A stretch of 64,000 nt of DNA from Halomonas sp. (GCF_017515565.1 NZ_JAFWFN010000061.1:1-64000); one strand, 5' to 3'; numbered from the stretch's first letter, positions 1-8,693 are shown. The notes: generated by a model from the sequence alone, not told the origin. Program-made: numbers and translations.

Positions 1-749
1 ACCGGCGCACCCTCAACCTGTACCGTGGCTAAGCGCTGCTGGTAAAGCCTTTCGAGTGCGCTGGGCACCAGCATGTTGTCTCGCGGACCCCAGCAGGCTT
101 CACCGTTGGGGTACAGCAACAGAATATGGTCACACCAGCGGGCGGCTAGATTTAAATCATGCAGGCACATCATTACCGCACTGCCCTGGGCGGCCTGCTC
201 GGCCATTAGCGCCATCACCGCGCTTTGGTGGTGTAGGTCGAGATGGTTAGTGGGTTCATCTGCCAGCCAAATCTTCGGCGCTTGGGTGAGCACCGTGGCC
301 ATCGCCACCCGCTGGCGTTCACCCCCAGAGAGCGTGCTCACCAAACGGTCGCGTAAATGCGCTACATCTAACCTTTCCAGTGCCGCTTCAGCTCGGGCGT
401 AGTCGTCGGCCCCTTCCATCTGCCATAAAGAAAGATACGGGTGGCGGCCAATCAGTGCGGTTTCCAGCACCGTGGCAGGAAAGCCATCCAGGCGCTCTTG
501 AAACACTAAGCCAAGTTCGCGGGCGATATGGCGGCGGCGCAGCTGGGTAAGCGGTGTGCTATTGAGCAGCACCTGCCCAGCCCGCGGGGCATTCAGCCCT
601 GCCAGCGTATGTAGCAATGTGGTTTTGCCCGCACCGTTAGGGCCAAGCACGCCCCAAATTTGCCCAGGTTCGAGGGTAAGATTCAGCGCCGTGCCACTTT
701 CACGACCGGGCACGTCGATGATGAGGTCACGGGTAGAAAGTGCGCTCAT
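1..749 (-). CDS. btuD: Vitamin B12 ABC importer ATP-binding protein, partial
   Basis: ATPase subunit of a BtuCD-type importer, energising corrinoid uptake at the inner face of the cytoplasmic membrane. From the ATG at 749 the translation shows Walker A (GPNGAGKTT, about residues 36-44), the ABC signature LSGGERQ, Walker B followed by DEPTNHLD, and the switch-His segment LHDLNLAAR. The frame is still open at base 1, so the C-terminus lies outside the window. The start overlaps the permease stop by one base (TGATG), which implies translational coupling. By sequence alone it could equally be a FecE/FepC iron-chelate ATPase. The B12 assignment rests on the riboswitch and BtuB in the same operon. 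Confidence 0.88.
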   Translation of the reverse strand, partial: MSALSTRDLIIDVPGRESGTALNLTLEPGQIWGVLGPNGAGKTTLLHTLAGLNAPRAGQVLLNSTPLTQLRRRHIARELGLVFQERLDGFPATVLETALIGRHPYLSLWQMEGADDYARAEAALERLDVAHLRDRLVSTLSGGERQRVAMATVLTQAPKIWLADEPTNHLDLHHQSAVMALMAEQAAQGSAVMMCLHDLNLAARWCDHILLLYPNGEACWGPRDNMLVPSALERLYQQRLATVQVEGAP

Positions 750-1720
750 CAGCGGCTCCGGTAGAGCAAAAAGAGAAAGGTGGGCACGCCCAGCAGTGCG
801 GTAATCACACCCACAGGAAGCTGTTCCGGTGCAATCATGGTGCGGGCGAGTGTATCGGCCAGCACCAGCAAGGTGCCCCCTGCCAGAGCACAAGCAGGTA
901 AAATTAAGCGCTGGTCGTTGCCTAGCAACAGGCGCAGAAGATGCGGCACCACCAGCCCGACAAAGCCGATACTACCTGCCGTGGTTACCGCTGCTGCCGT
1001 TAGTAGGCTCGCAACGATATAGATACCCCACTCTAAAGGGCGCACATCCACCCCCAGCGCTGCCGCCTGCTGAGGGCCGCGGGCCAACACGTTCAAGCTT
1101 CGCCCAAGCGGTATAAGCACAATGCAAATCGTTAATAAAAGCAGCAGCGGCGGCCACGGGGTGCGGGCGTAGGAGAGATCGCCCATTAGCCAATACAGCA
1201 TACCCGGCAGCCGCTCGGCAGGGCTTAGCGCCAGCATCAGGGTAATTACCGCGCCCCAGCCTGCGGCCACCACCACTCCCGTCAGCAGCAGCCGTGAAGG
1301 CGTCCAGCCACCGCTGCCATGGGCAAGGCCAAACACTAAAAAGGTCGAAAACAGCGCACCGGCAAACGCCGAGCCTGAAATCAGCACACCGCCCACGCCT
1401 GCCAACATGGCCGCCAGCGCACCAATCGATGCCCCGCCGGAAAGCCCCAGCACGTAGGGGTCCGCCAGCGGGTTACGCAGCAGCACCTGCATCAACGCTC
1501 CCGCCACGGCCAGAAGCCCACCCACGGCAAAGGCGGAAAGCGCCCTGGGAAGGCGTAAATCAACCACCATAGTGCGCGCCAGCGTGTCGCCCTGCCCTTG
1601 TACCACTGCCCACAGCTGGCCAATGGATAGCTGGGCACTGCCCACCGCTAAGGCGAACAGCATAGCGGCCATGGCTATCACTACCAGCAGGCCAAGGGGT
1701 TGCCACAGGCGCGCGGCCAC
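749..1720 (-). CDS. btuC: Vitamin B12 ABC importer permease (FecCD family)
   Basis: Membrane subunit of the corrinoid importer, 323 aa, the usual length for the FecCD/BtuC family. It is almost wholly hydrophobic with many transmembrane segments. Family hallmarks are GLSGGASIGALAA, the cytoplasmic coupling region near RGPQQAAALGVDVR, and GSIGFVGLVVPHL near the C-terminus. The start is GTG at 1720 and overlaps the TAG stop of the upstream binding-protein gene by one base (TAGTG). The gene sits between the binding protein and the ATPase in the riboswitch-led operon. Siderophore permeases share this family, so substrate identity is inferred from context. Confidence 0.9.
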   Translation of the reverse strand: MAARLWQPLGLLVVIAMAAMLFALAVGSAQLSIGQLWAVVQGQGDTLARTMVVDLRLPRALSAFAVGGLLAVAGALMQVLLRNPLADPYVLGLSGGASIGALAAMLAGVGGVLISGSAFAGALFSTFLVFGLAHGSGGWTPSRLLLTGVVVAAGWGAVITLMLALSPAERLPGMLYWLMGDLSYARTPWPPLLLLLTICIVLIPLGRSLNVLARGPQQAAALGVDVRPLEWGIYIVASLLTAAAVTTAGSIGFVGLVVPHLLRLLLGNDQRLILPACALAGGTLLVLADTLARTMIAPEQLPVGVITALLGVPTFLFLLYRSR

Positions 1721-2643
1721 TATGAGGCCCTGCGCTTTTGGCGGGATTGTTCGAGTTTGTCACACAGAATCTGCGCGCCTTCTAGCAAACGCGGCGTGGG
1801 GCGCTGAATAAGGGAAGGCGGTACAAAATAGAGACTCTCTTCCGCAACGGCCGTGAGGTTAGAGTACTGCTCCCAGTGGGTCAGCCAGTGGCGGTTCTCT
1901 TCGCCCATACCCCCGGCAATGATGGCTTCCGGGTTGGCAGCTAGCACGGCCTCATCGTCTAGCCGCGGCACTAATCGCCGCTGATCGCCAAACACGTTGT
2001 CACCCCCGCACAGCTGAACTACCTGGCCAATAAGATGCTCATCATTAACGCTCATCAATGGTTCATCCCACACCTGGTAGAACGTGCGTACCGGCGCGCG
2101 CTCAGCGTAGCGGGTGGTTAATTCGGCCATTCCTGCTCTGAAGTCATCGGCAACGGCCTGCCCGGCGGTTTCGGTGCCCGCTAGCCGCGCTATACGCTCA
2201 ATGGTGTAGGCGACGTCTTCAACCGTGCCCGGTTCAATGTAAAACACTGGCATGCCCAATGCTTCTAGCGTTTCTAACTGCTCGGCGGGATTACCGGTCA
2301 CCCAGCCGATGACTAAATCTGGCGCTAGCCCGACAAGGGCCTCCAAATCAATGCGCGTATGGCTCCCCACCGACGCAACCTTTTTGGCTTCCGGGGGGTA
2401 ATCGCTGTAGCTCACCACGGCAACAACTTGATGACCCGCGCCTGCAGCGTAGGTCAGCTCCGTTGCCCCTGGGGAAAGCGCGGCAATACGCCGTGCAGCG
2501 TTGTGCATGCATACTTCGCGGTCACGATCATCCACCACGCAGCGTGAATGGTCGTGGCCCTGGGCGGGTATGGTTATGAGCAAAAACGCGAGGCCCAAGG
2601 CCCCGCGCATTAGCCCACGTTGGCTACTGGCCAAAGTGAACAC
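1720..2643 (-). CDS. btuF: Periplasmic cobalamin-binding protein
   Basis: Class III (TroA/BtuF-like) periplasmic binding protein that delivers cobalamin or other corrinoids to BtuCD. The N-terminus has a hydrophobic signal segment (LGLAFLLITIPAQG) followed by mature sequence. The core reads RIAALSPGATELTYAAGAG and later DYPPEAKKVASVGSH, both typical of the BtuF family. I chose the GTG at 2643 because AGGA lies about seven bases upstream; it overlaps the btuB end by 20 bases. An ATG at 2610 would also leave a signal peptide but has no good ribosome binding site. A cysteine pair (SRCVVDDRDREVC) just after the signal segment is unusual and may form a disulfide. Confidence 0.88.
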   Translation of the reverse strand: MFTLASSQRGLMRGALGLAFLLITIPAQGHDHSRCVVDDRDREVCMHNAARRIAALSPGATELTYAAGAGHQVVAVVSYSDYPPEAKKVASVGSHTRIDLEALVGLAPDLVIGWVTGNPAEQLETLEALGMPVFYIEPGTVEDVAYTIERIARLAGTETAGQAVADDFRAGMAELTTRYAERAPVRTFYQVWDEPLMSVNDEHLIGQVVQLCGGDNVFGDQRRLVPRLDDEAVLAANPEAIIAGGMGEENRHWLTHWEQYSNLTAVAEESLYFVPPSLIQRPTPRLLEGAQILCDKLEQSRQKRRAS

Positions 2644-4444
2644 TTAGAAATCCTGCTCGGCCTGCGTTGATGTAGTCACGCGTTGTTTCATACTCTTTAT
2701 CAAAGGCATTTTCTACCGTAACACGGGCCGTCCATAGCGGTGCAAACTGCCAGCCTGCACGCAGGTTAACCAACCCATAGCCGCCTAACCGCTGCGTGTT
2801 AGCTGCGTTGTCATAGCGGTAACTTTGTGCCACTAACGATCCCCCTAGTGACCAATCGCCAAGCTCGCGGTCGGCATCCAACCGCAAACTTTGGCTGGCA
2901 CGACGGGCTAGCCGATTGCCTGTCTCCTGGTCTTCCGGGTCCAGGTAGGTATAGGCGGCTTGCAGTACCCAGTCGTTGACTTCTACGCCGCTTGAAAGCT
3001 CAGCACCGCGAATACGCGCATTATTGACGTTTTGCGGCGCCCACAAACCGCTTGGCGTCGGCGCCCAGGCAATCAGGTCGTCGTAGTCGTTTTGGAAGAC
3101 GGCCACGTCCCAGAACCACTGGCTGTACTGACCGCGAACGCCCACCTCAACGGTTTCAGAGGTTTCCGGGTTGAGATCAGGGTTGCCAGAGTTCGGCCAA
3201 TAGAGATCATTAAAGCTCGGGGCTTTAAACGCCGTGCCTATACTGGCGCGCAGCGTGTGGTAGTTATCCAAATCGTAGCCCAGCGCCAAGCTGCCGGTCA
3301 CTTCATCGCCATAGGCTTCGTTGTCGTCGTAACGCAGGCTTGCTTGAATTGCGAACGGCGAAAAATCGAGCAGTGCTTGCGTAAATACCGCGGTGTTATC
3401 GCGACTGGTGACCTCAAACTCATTGGTGCTTGAAACGCGGTCTTCGCTGATTTCAGCGCCCGCGATTACCTCATGGGCGCCGAGCTGGATATTGTTTTGC
3501 CAGCGAGCGGTTTGGGTGCGGGTATCAATCACCGACCCACCGAAGTTATCAATCGTATCCAGCTCGTCGCGGGCTTCGCTAAGCGTTAGCCGACTGCGCC
3601 ATGTAGTGGTTACCGGTAGCTCGCCGTAAATACCCGCCACCTGCTGAACGAAGTCATTTTCTCCGCCATCATATTCGTTGTGACCGCGGGCGCGCAGCGC
3701 CAGCACGCCAATTTCAGCGCCACTCTCAAAGGTATGTGCAACCCGGGCAAGCGCCGAGGTGTTGTCGTAGCCTTTATCTTCGCCACCGCGACGAATAGGC
3801 TGGCCGTCGGTATTGAAATGGCTGCCGGCAAAGCTGTAGCGCGTGCCGCCTTCGCGTCCAGAAATGCCCGCACTTAACCGCTGGGTATTGAATGAACCAC
3901 CGCCGACGGAAATATTGGGTTGCGGGCCTTGTTCGTCGCCATCTGGGGTAAAGAGCTGTATCACGCCGCCAACGGCATCCGCGCCGTAAAGGCTGCCGCG
4001 CGGGCCGCGCACGATTTCCGCGCGATCAAACATACGTGGGTCTAAATACTGAAAAGCGGCACCACCCGCCGTGGCGGAACGCAGCCGAATGCCATCAATC
4101 ATTAGCACGGTTGCATCGCCGGGCGCACCACGCAAAGAAACGCTGCTGCTTTTACCAAAACTGCCGTTGCTAGTGACATCAACGCCCGGCTGGCCGCGCA
4201 GAAGATCGGTCAGGCTGGTGGGGTCTTGGCGGCGAAAAGTAGCTTCATCCAGCACACTTACGGATGAGAGGCTTTCATTGGCGGTGCGGGGCGCTAACGC
4301 AGCGGTGACAACAACAGGGTCAAGCGCCGCTAATTCCGTGGTCGCTTCGGCGTACTGGGCCTGGGCTGAAAAGGAGATGGCCAGCGGTAGAGCAGCCATA
4401 CTAAACGCCGCCCGTTTGGCGGTGGTGTGGAAACGGTGGTTCAT
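2624..4444 (-). CDS. btuB: TonB-dependent vitamin B12 outer membrane receptor
   Basis: Outer-membrane TonB-dependent receptor of 606 aa, close to the size of known BtuB proteins. A signal peptide ends near SFSAQAQ. A TonB-box-like stretch (LDPVVVTAALAPRT) follows, then the plug domain (SLTDLLRGQPGVDV, VLMIDGIRLR, VRGPRGSLYGADAVGG) and a beta-barrel ending in LSVHFGQ. The open frame extends 80 codons further upstream, but that part is riboswitch RNA. The ATG at 4444 follows AAGGGACC and opens a proper signal peptide. It is the first gene of the btu operon and lies about 150 bases after a cobalamin riboswitch, so high intracellular B12 should repress it. Confidence 0.93.
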   Translation of the reverse strand: MNHRFHTTAKRAAFSMAALPLAISFSAQAQYAEATTELAALDPVVVTAALAPRTANESLSSVSVLDEATFRRQDPTSLTDLLRGQPGVDVTSNGSFGKSSSVSLRGAPGDATVLMIDGIRLRSATAGGAAFQYLDPRMFDRAEIVRGPRGSLYGADAVGGVIQLFTPDGDEQGPQPNISVGGGSFNTQRLSAGISGREGGTRYSFAGSHFNTDGQPIRRGGEDKGYDNTSALARVAHTFESGAEIGVLALRARGHNEYDGGENDFVQQVAGIYGELPVTTTWRSRLTLSEARDELDTIDNFGGSVIDTRTQTARWQNNIQLGAHEVIAGAEISEDRVSSTNEFEVTSRDNTAVFTQALLDFSPFAIQASLRYDDNEAYGDEVTGSLALGYDLDNYHTLRASIGTAFKAPSFNDLYWPNSGNPDLNPETSETVEVGVRGQYSQWFWDVAVFQNDYDDLIAWAPTPSGLWAPQNVNNARIRGAELSSGVEVNDWVLQAAYTYLDPEDQETGNRLARRASQSLRLDADRELGDWSLGGSLVAQSYRYDNAANTQRLGGYGLVNLRAGWQFAPLWTARVTVENAFDKEYETTRDYINAGRAGFLSVHFGQ

Positions 4445-4594
4445 GAAAGGTCCCTTGCTCACTGTGCTCACCCGCACAGCGTGTTTTTTTGACCGAGCAG
4501 AGGAAAACCAAAGGAACATCGGCAGCTTGAAAGCCGCCAGCATCACCATGAGCCGCCCTCCGCGTCTCGGTTTGAAGTGGTTCTTTAGAACCAT

Positions 4595-4821
4595 CACTCT
4601 TAGGCCGGTCTCCGGGCTGAGGAGCGAAAGGCCGCTTTTCAGCGCGAACCCTTTCTGAACGACCACCTTCCCATGCGATAGCACAGTGGCGTCTTATAGC
4701 CGTTCTTATCTCGATCACCGTTGCGGGGGCAGCGTTGGATTCATACAGCTCATTTACAAAGCGGTGTTCACCAACTTCCCGTTTAACTGATGGTGTAGGA
4801 CACCATCAGCACCTGAGAGTG
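4595..4821 (-). ncRNA. Cobalamin riboswitch
   Basis: Adenosylcobalamin-sensing leader RNA of btuB. Reading the minus strand, P1 forms between CACTCTCAGG (4821-4812) and CCTAAGAGTG (4604-4595), nine of ten bases pairing. P2 is a perfect 10-bp hairpin, CTGATGGTGT/ACACCATCAG (4787-4809). Then come TTAAACGGGAAGTTGGTGA, CCCCCGCAACGGTGA, the GCCACTG element (4690-4684), CATGGGAAGG, and the B12 box AGCCCGGAGACCGGCC just before the 3' arm of P1. The order and wording match the gammaproteobacterial cobalamin class. Ligand binding is expected to reduce btuB expression. Confidence 0.95.
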
Positions 4822-4826
4822 CGCGT

Positions 4827-4855
4827 AAATTAGCAACTTGCTGTGAAGAGGTCAA
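4827..4855 (-). promoter_or_regulatory. Sigma70-type promoter of the btu operon
   Basis: On the minus strand TTGACC (4855-4850) and TAATTT (4832-4827) are separated by 17 bases. Transcription would start near 4820, which is precisely the 5' arm of riboswitch helix P1. That agreement supports both calls. Confidence 0.7.
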
Positions 4856-5011
4856 TTTTGCAAGAAGGCCACTTCGCTATGCGTCACTTACTATCCGGCA
4901 ATAACTTAGTCTAGAGTGGCGTCGTAGTGTTGACCTCTTCTGACTCTTCAAGCCATCGCGCAGCAATGCTTTGCAACATTGAAATTAGTTTCAGGGATTA
5001 AGCTTGTCCCC

Positions 5012-6799
5012 CTAGGGCTGATCAATACCCCGCCACGTCATAAAACGATACCCGCCAACGAGCTGTGAAGGCTGACGATTTCGATAAGTCATCACTTCGG
5101 GCTGCTTGTCATGCAAACCATAGGCGAATAGAAGCCCCACAGGTTCAGGTAGCTCAGGAGGTGACTCTTCTCTTGTCCACTGATACCAACTATTAGCTAA
5201 CTGAGAGTGATTACGAAGCGTTGCACGGGCATGCAAATAGGTATTCCTGTCTGATGAACGTTCGCGGCGGCGTATATCCTTCGCCTCGCTATCCACATCA
5301 TCGAGCCAGCCCCAAGTTTGCTTTAATGTGGACAATGCCACATCAATCTCGGCGCGCTCTGCCGTTTGAATCGACCACTCTTCTTGAGAGCCTGAAACCG
5401 ATGCCACCAGTGAACCAATAGTGCGATGGTAATAACGGTTGGGCAAAGCATCCTCGCGCGCTTCCAAGGCGGCTAGCGTATCCTGATAGTCGCGGTAACG
5501 TTGCGCTAGCCAGGCCAGATAAACCAGCGTATGGAGGCGAAAGTTTTCACCTGTAGGACTGCGTCGAGAATTAGTATATCGTTGATAGTGGCGGGCCAAA
5601 GCGGGTAATGAATAGCCTTCGATTTCATCATTCAGTTCAAACATTTGGGCAAAACGACGACCTCTAGTACCCAAGCTATCCAACGGCGGAAAAGGGACGC
5701 CGGCAATAGTGGCACGGCGATACATGCGGTGCAGGGCAGCGCGCGATAATTCTGCGCTGGCTTTCTGTTCGTCGGCTACTAAGCCTCCGCCAATATCTTC
5801 GCTAATGCCAGGGCATAGTTCTTCACGCCAGTGCGGATTTTGCCCTCCCAGCGGACGGCATCGGCGGTAAAAACGCCGCTCATGGGCAGCGATTAGATGC
5901 AGCGCTCGCTGGCAGCCCGGATGTAGCTCTCCGCCATCATCAAGCACCGGGCTCAACGGGTGAAACCAATCCAGCAGTCCCATCTCGGCATGGGTACGAT
6001 CCACACAGTCCAACAAGCCTACGAATACTACTTCTACATCGCTGTCCTGATAAACAAAGCGTTCCCCGTCTTGATCGCACTCTTCATCCAGCAGCCGCCG
6101 TAAAAATGCTTTTGCCATGGCGGCACCAAAATCGAAGCCAAAGACAGAGACACGTATTCGGGCCAACGGTAGCTCACTGTTTTGCTTAACATCAGCAACG
6201 CTGTTGTGGAAATCGCGAACAGCGGAGGAAAGGCGGGTGTGGCTTCCACTCATTAACAGATTGGCGGCAATAGAGGTGTCCCGGATAGGTGCAGCGGCTT
6301 CAATACCCGTACGAATAGCGGCATCCCGGGCCGCTTTTACCCAGTTCCAGGGTTGAGTGATAGATACTTTAAATGAACGCCCAAAAACCTCGTACCAGCG
6401 CCCCGAACCACCACCAGAGAGAACTTCTTTTGCGGCATCCGTGCCACTGGAACGCAGCTGCCCTTCACCCGTACCGACTGCTTCGCCAGGAACGCGGTGA
6501 GCCGCGCCCACCACATCATCGGAAAAGCTGGAGTCGAATGGAGTGCCTAGTCCGGAGTAGTAATGCTTACGAAAAGCATTACTTATTTGGTCGTCTTCAC
6601 CCCAGAAGTGGGCCAAAAACATGGCCCCTATATTGCTAACTTTTCCCCTCGATAAATCACTCTCAAGATTTCGATTTATTCCATCAAAGAAAAAACTAAT
6701 ATCTAGTGCTTTTCGACAGTCTGTACCATATATGTTAGAAGGACTATATGCATTTCTAGAGTCCATAGCTTGGATGCGTTCTAACGTAATTTCATTCAC
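5012..6799 (-). CDS. Tle1/DUF2235-like T6SS phospholipase-type effector
   Basis: Protein of 595 aa with the DUF2235 (Tle1) alpha/beta-hydrolase layout: ISFFFDGINRN near residues 34-44 matches the family FFDGTxNN start. RVSVFGFDFGAAMAKAFLRR (about 220) matches the nucleophile elbow, GLLDCVDRT the acid region, and YGLHD near the C-terminus the usual HD. In family members the elbow reads GxSxG; here it is GFDFG, so the Ser position is Asp. It is the last gene of a vgrG-DUF4123-DUF3304-DUF3304 operon, the typical place for a VgrG-delivered effector. The start is GTG at 6799, overlapping the preceding gene by 8 bases. Activity is uncertain because of the missing Ser. Confidence 0.78.
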   Translation of the reverse strand: MNEITLERIQAMDSRNAYSPSNIYGTDCRKALDISFFFDGINRNLESDLSRGKVSNIGAMFLAHFWGEDDQISNAFRKHYYSGLGTPFDSSFSDDVVGAAHRVPGEAVGTGEGQLRSSGTDAAKEVLSGGGSGRWYEVFGRSFKVSITQPWNWVKAARDAAIRTGIEAAAPIRDTSIAANLLMSGSHTRLSSAVRDFHNSVADVKQNSELPLARIRVSVFGFDFGAAMAKAFLRRLLDEECDQDGERFVYQDSDVEVVFVGLLDCVDRTHAEMGLLDWFHPLSPVLDDGGELHPGCQRALHLIAAHERRFYRRCRPLGGQNPHWREELCPGISEDIGGGLVADEQKASAELSRAALHRMYRRATIAGVPFPPLDSLGTRGRRFAQMFELNDEIEGYSLPALARHYQRYTNSRRSPTGENFRLHTLVYLAWLAQRYRDYQDTLAALEAREDALPNRYYHRTIGSLVASVSGSQEEWSIQTAERAEIDVALSTLKQTWGWLDDVDSEAKDIRRRERSSDRNTYLHARATLRNHSQLANSWYQWTREESPPELPEPVGLLFAYGLHDKQPEVMTYRNRQPSQLVGGYRFMTWRGIDQP

Positions 6800-7253
6800 T
6801 CCTACTCTCCCCTTTATTCCGATAATGTTCTAATTTTGGGGAGCGGATATTGTTGCTCCATAACAAATCAACTTTATTGTTGGGTAAGAAGTGCACATGT
6901 AAATACTGATCATCTCGATTATATTCTGGCATGGGCAGGGTTATACTATGCCTTTCTTCTTCCAGTCCTGCCTCGATATCATCGGGAGTAACATCCAGAA
7001 TCCACACTACTTCGACAGTATCTCCCTTGAAAGACCAGCAGCAGGTGGTGCCTCCATTCCCTCCCCAATTACCATCGACCCAATAACTAAAAATAGGCCT
7101 GTCAGTATGGTTATACCCTGCTAAAGAGCCACTCTTTGATGAATTAAAAAGCATACTCCAAGCTACCCATATCACTCCCAAGCCAGCTAATGTAATTTTA
7201 AGCCAGTTAGGTAGTAGGCGCATATAACGGCTTATTGCCCAGCGTACTAACAT
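6792..7253 (-). CDS. DUF3304 protein, putative effector immunity (copy A)
   Basis: 153 aa with a basic N-terminus (MLVRWAISRYMR), one membrane helix (about residues 20-37), then a likely periplasmic DUF3304-type domain: AGYNHTDRPI, YWVDGNWGGN, a CCW pair and GDTVEVVWIL. Proteins of this family commonly lie beside Tle1-type effectors and are thought to be their immunity partners. A membrane-anchored periplasmic domain fits neutralising a lipase that acts from the periplasm. It overlaps the effector start by 8 bases. It is a close paralogue of the next gene upstream, sharing the first 13 residues and the AGYNHTDRPI core. The immunity role is inferred from context. Confidence 0.75.
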   Translation of the reverse strand: MLVRWAISRYMRLLPNWLKITLAGLGVIWVAWSMLFNSSKSGSLAGYNHTDRPIFSYWVDGNWGGNGGTTCCWSFKGDTVEVVWILDVTPDDIEAGLEEERHSITLPMPEYNRDDQYLHVHFLPNNKVDLLWSNNIRSPKLEHYRNKGESRSE

Positions 7254-7359
7254 ATTTAATCTGCTCCTATAACTATTAAAACCGATTCTTAATCGGAGGT
7301 TGGCTCTCTTTTAAACACTGTAAACTAAAATTAAGCAGAACAGATAGTCTGGCGTTGCT

Positions 7360-7839
7360 TTAATTTTCATGGCTGACTACATTACTTTGATATTGCTCAA
7401 ACTTTGGCGAACGAATACTCTCACTCCATACTAAATCCACCTCATTATTGGAAAGGAAATGGACGTGTAGATAATGATCCTCTGGATCATGTTCTGGCAT
7501 AGGGAGAATTATGCTGTGCCTTTCTTCTTCTATCCCCTGGCGCTTCTGATCTCCTGTCCTACTTAGTATCCATACCACCTCGACAGTGTCTCCTTTGAAA
7601 GGCCAACAGCAAGTGGTGCTACCCCAGGAGTAGGCATTCATATTTCCACCCCAATTATCATCAACCCAGTAGCTCCCAATAGGTCTATCAGTATGGTTAT
7701 AGCCTGCTAGTGAGCCGCTCTTTGATGCATTAAACAACATGCTCCAAGCTAGCCATACAATGGCTATAGGGGCCAATAACACCTGAAGCCAAGCAGGTAC
7801 TAGGCGCATATAACGACTTATTGCCCAGCGAACTAACAC
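7360..7839 (-). CDS. DUF3304 protein, putative effector immunity (copy B)
   Basis: 159 aa paralogue of the adjacent DUF3304 gene with the same plan: N-terminal MLVRWAISRYMR, one membrane helix, AGYNHTDRPI, YWVDDNWGGN, CCWPF, then GDTVEVVWIL. Copy B has a longer loop between GGN and the Cys pair (MNAYSWGST). The start is GTG at 7839, overlapping the DUF4123 gene end by 7 bases. The 106-base gap to copy A holds a small hairpin, CCGATT/AATCGG (7282-7296), followed on this strand by TTTT, a weak terminator-like element. The two copies have clearly diverged, so they may protect against different toxin variants. That is inference. Confidence 0.75.
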   Translation of the reverse strand: MLVRWAISRYMRLVPAWLQVLLAPIAIVWLAWSMLFNASKSGSLAGYNHTDRPIGSYWVDDNWGGNMNAYSWGSTTCCWPFKGDTVEVVWILSRTGDQKRQGIEEERHSIILPMPEHDPEDHYLHVHFLSNNEVDLVWSESIRSPKFEQYQSNVVSHEN

Positions 7840-8693
7840 TCTTCAGCCTGCTGGTAAGTGGTTGTCAGTAAGTCAGCCAGCGTGGCTTCACCACCAGACG
7901 CGCGCTGTAAAAGACCTTGCATATCTTCTGATGACCAAGTGTCATTACCCTGGCTTAATTGCAAATAAACAAAGGTTCGTTTGTCGGCAATGGCGGTCAA
8001 ACCATGGTTATTGGCTTGCATTAGCGCTTTAGCCACCTGACGGGGTCGCTCGCAAAGACATATTCCTTCAAATAATGACGGTGAAAAATCGACTAACTCG
8101 ACGGTCAATTGCATAACCTCCAGCTCACCGTGTAGGGATTGCCAGCGGGCTTCATCTACTGTCAGTTGCCATGGGAGCAAACTCTCTGGCAAGGCTTTCC
8201 CTTCAAGAGCCGTCCAGCCTAATGTTGCATCTCGATACCACCAGCGGGTAACACCTAAAAACAGTGCGTTTGTTGGATTCTCAAGCGTATCCTTATGCAA
8301 CTGGGTAATGACATCGGGGAGATAAAACCGTAGCAATGAGCGCTGCTTCTGCGGGTTTTCCACCGCCATAGCCGGAGCCAGATGGCTAGCCAGTTCAGTT
8401 CCGATAAGTGGACTCTCGATCCAGCCTTGTAAAGCACATACGATGCCGTCAAGCGTTAGCAGTTTATCAAGTTTGTCTTGCCTAACCTTTAACACCCACG
8501 GGCCTTCGCGCTGCAAATGGGGCTGGCTTTCATCTTTAATTAGCGGCCAATACTGGCTGTCTTGAACCAGCTCATTGAACAGAGTCGTTCGTGCGGCTAC
8601 GGGTAGGTGAGCTAGCTCAATTAAGGCATAGCGTTCTATTTCAGAGGTTTCTGATGAGGAGCGTTGCAATGGCGGAAGAGTATCAGCCTTCAT
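7833..8693 (-). CDS. DUF4123 T6SS effector chaperone/adaptor
   Basis: 286 aa protein of the DUF4123 type, a family known to load cognate effectors onto VgrG. Visible family features are an N-terminal ALIELAHLP-like opening and the aromatic-rich GPWVLKV and LRFYLPDVI segments. It directly follows vgrG with a 4-base ATGA overlap, and its ATG at 8693 has AGGGGAA upstream. The position between vgrG and the immunity/effector genes is the standard arrangement for such adaptors. I assign it from context and overall pattern rather than a strict motif, so the family call is good but not certain. Confidence 0.82.
   Translation of the reverse strand: MKADTLPPLQRSSSETSEIERYALIELAHLPVAARTTLFNELVQDSQYWPLIKDESQPHLQREGPWVLKVRQDKLDKLLTLDGIVCALQGWIESPLIGTELASHLAPAMAVENPQKQRSLLRFYLPDVITQLHKDTLENPTNALFLGVTRWWYRDATLGWTALEGKALPESLLPWQLTVDEARWQSLHGELEVMQLTVELVDFSPSLFEGICLCERPRQVAKALMQANNHGLTAIADKRTFVYLQLSQGNDTWSSEDMQGLLQRASGGEATLADLLTTTYQQAEEC

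Larger units (their letters stand above)
4445..5011 (-). other. 567-base non-coding region: btu leader and T6SS tail
   Basis: This gap holds the btuB expression platform (4445-4594), the cobalamin riboswitch (4595-4821), its promoter (4827-4855) and about 155 bases downstream of the effector gene. Within the platform, complementary segments CTGTGC and GCACAG (about 4462-4479) form a hairpin just before the AAGGGA ribosome binding site. I see no clear intrinsic terminator in the platform, so control at translation is plausible but unproven. No protein gene is supported here. Confidence 0.7.

Noticed and set aside
4445..4684. 80-codon N-terminal extension of the btuB reading frame
   Set aside because: The stretch is riboswitch and leader RNA; the ATG at 4444 has a ribosome binding site and opens a proper signal peptide.
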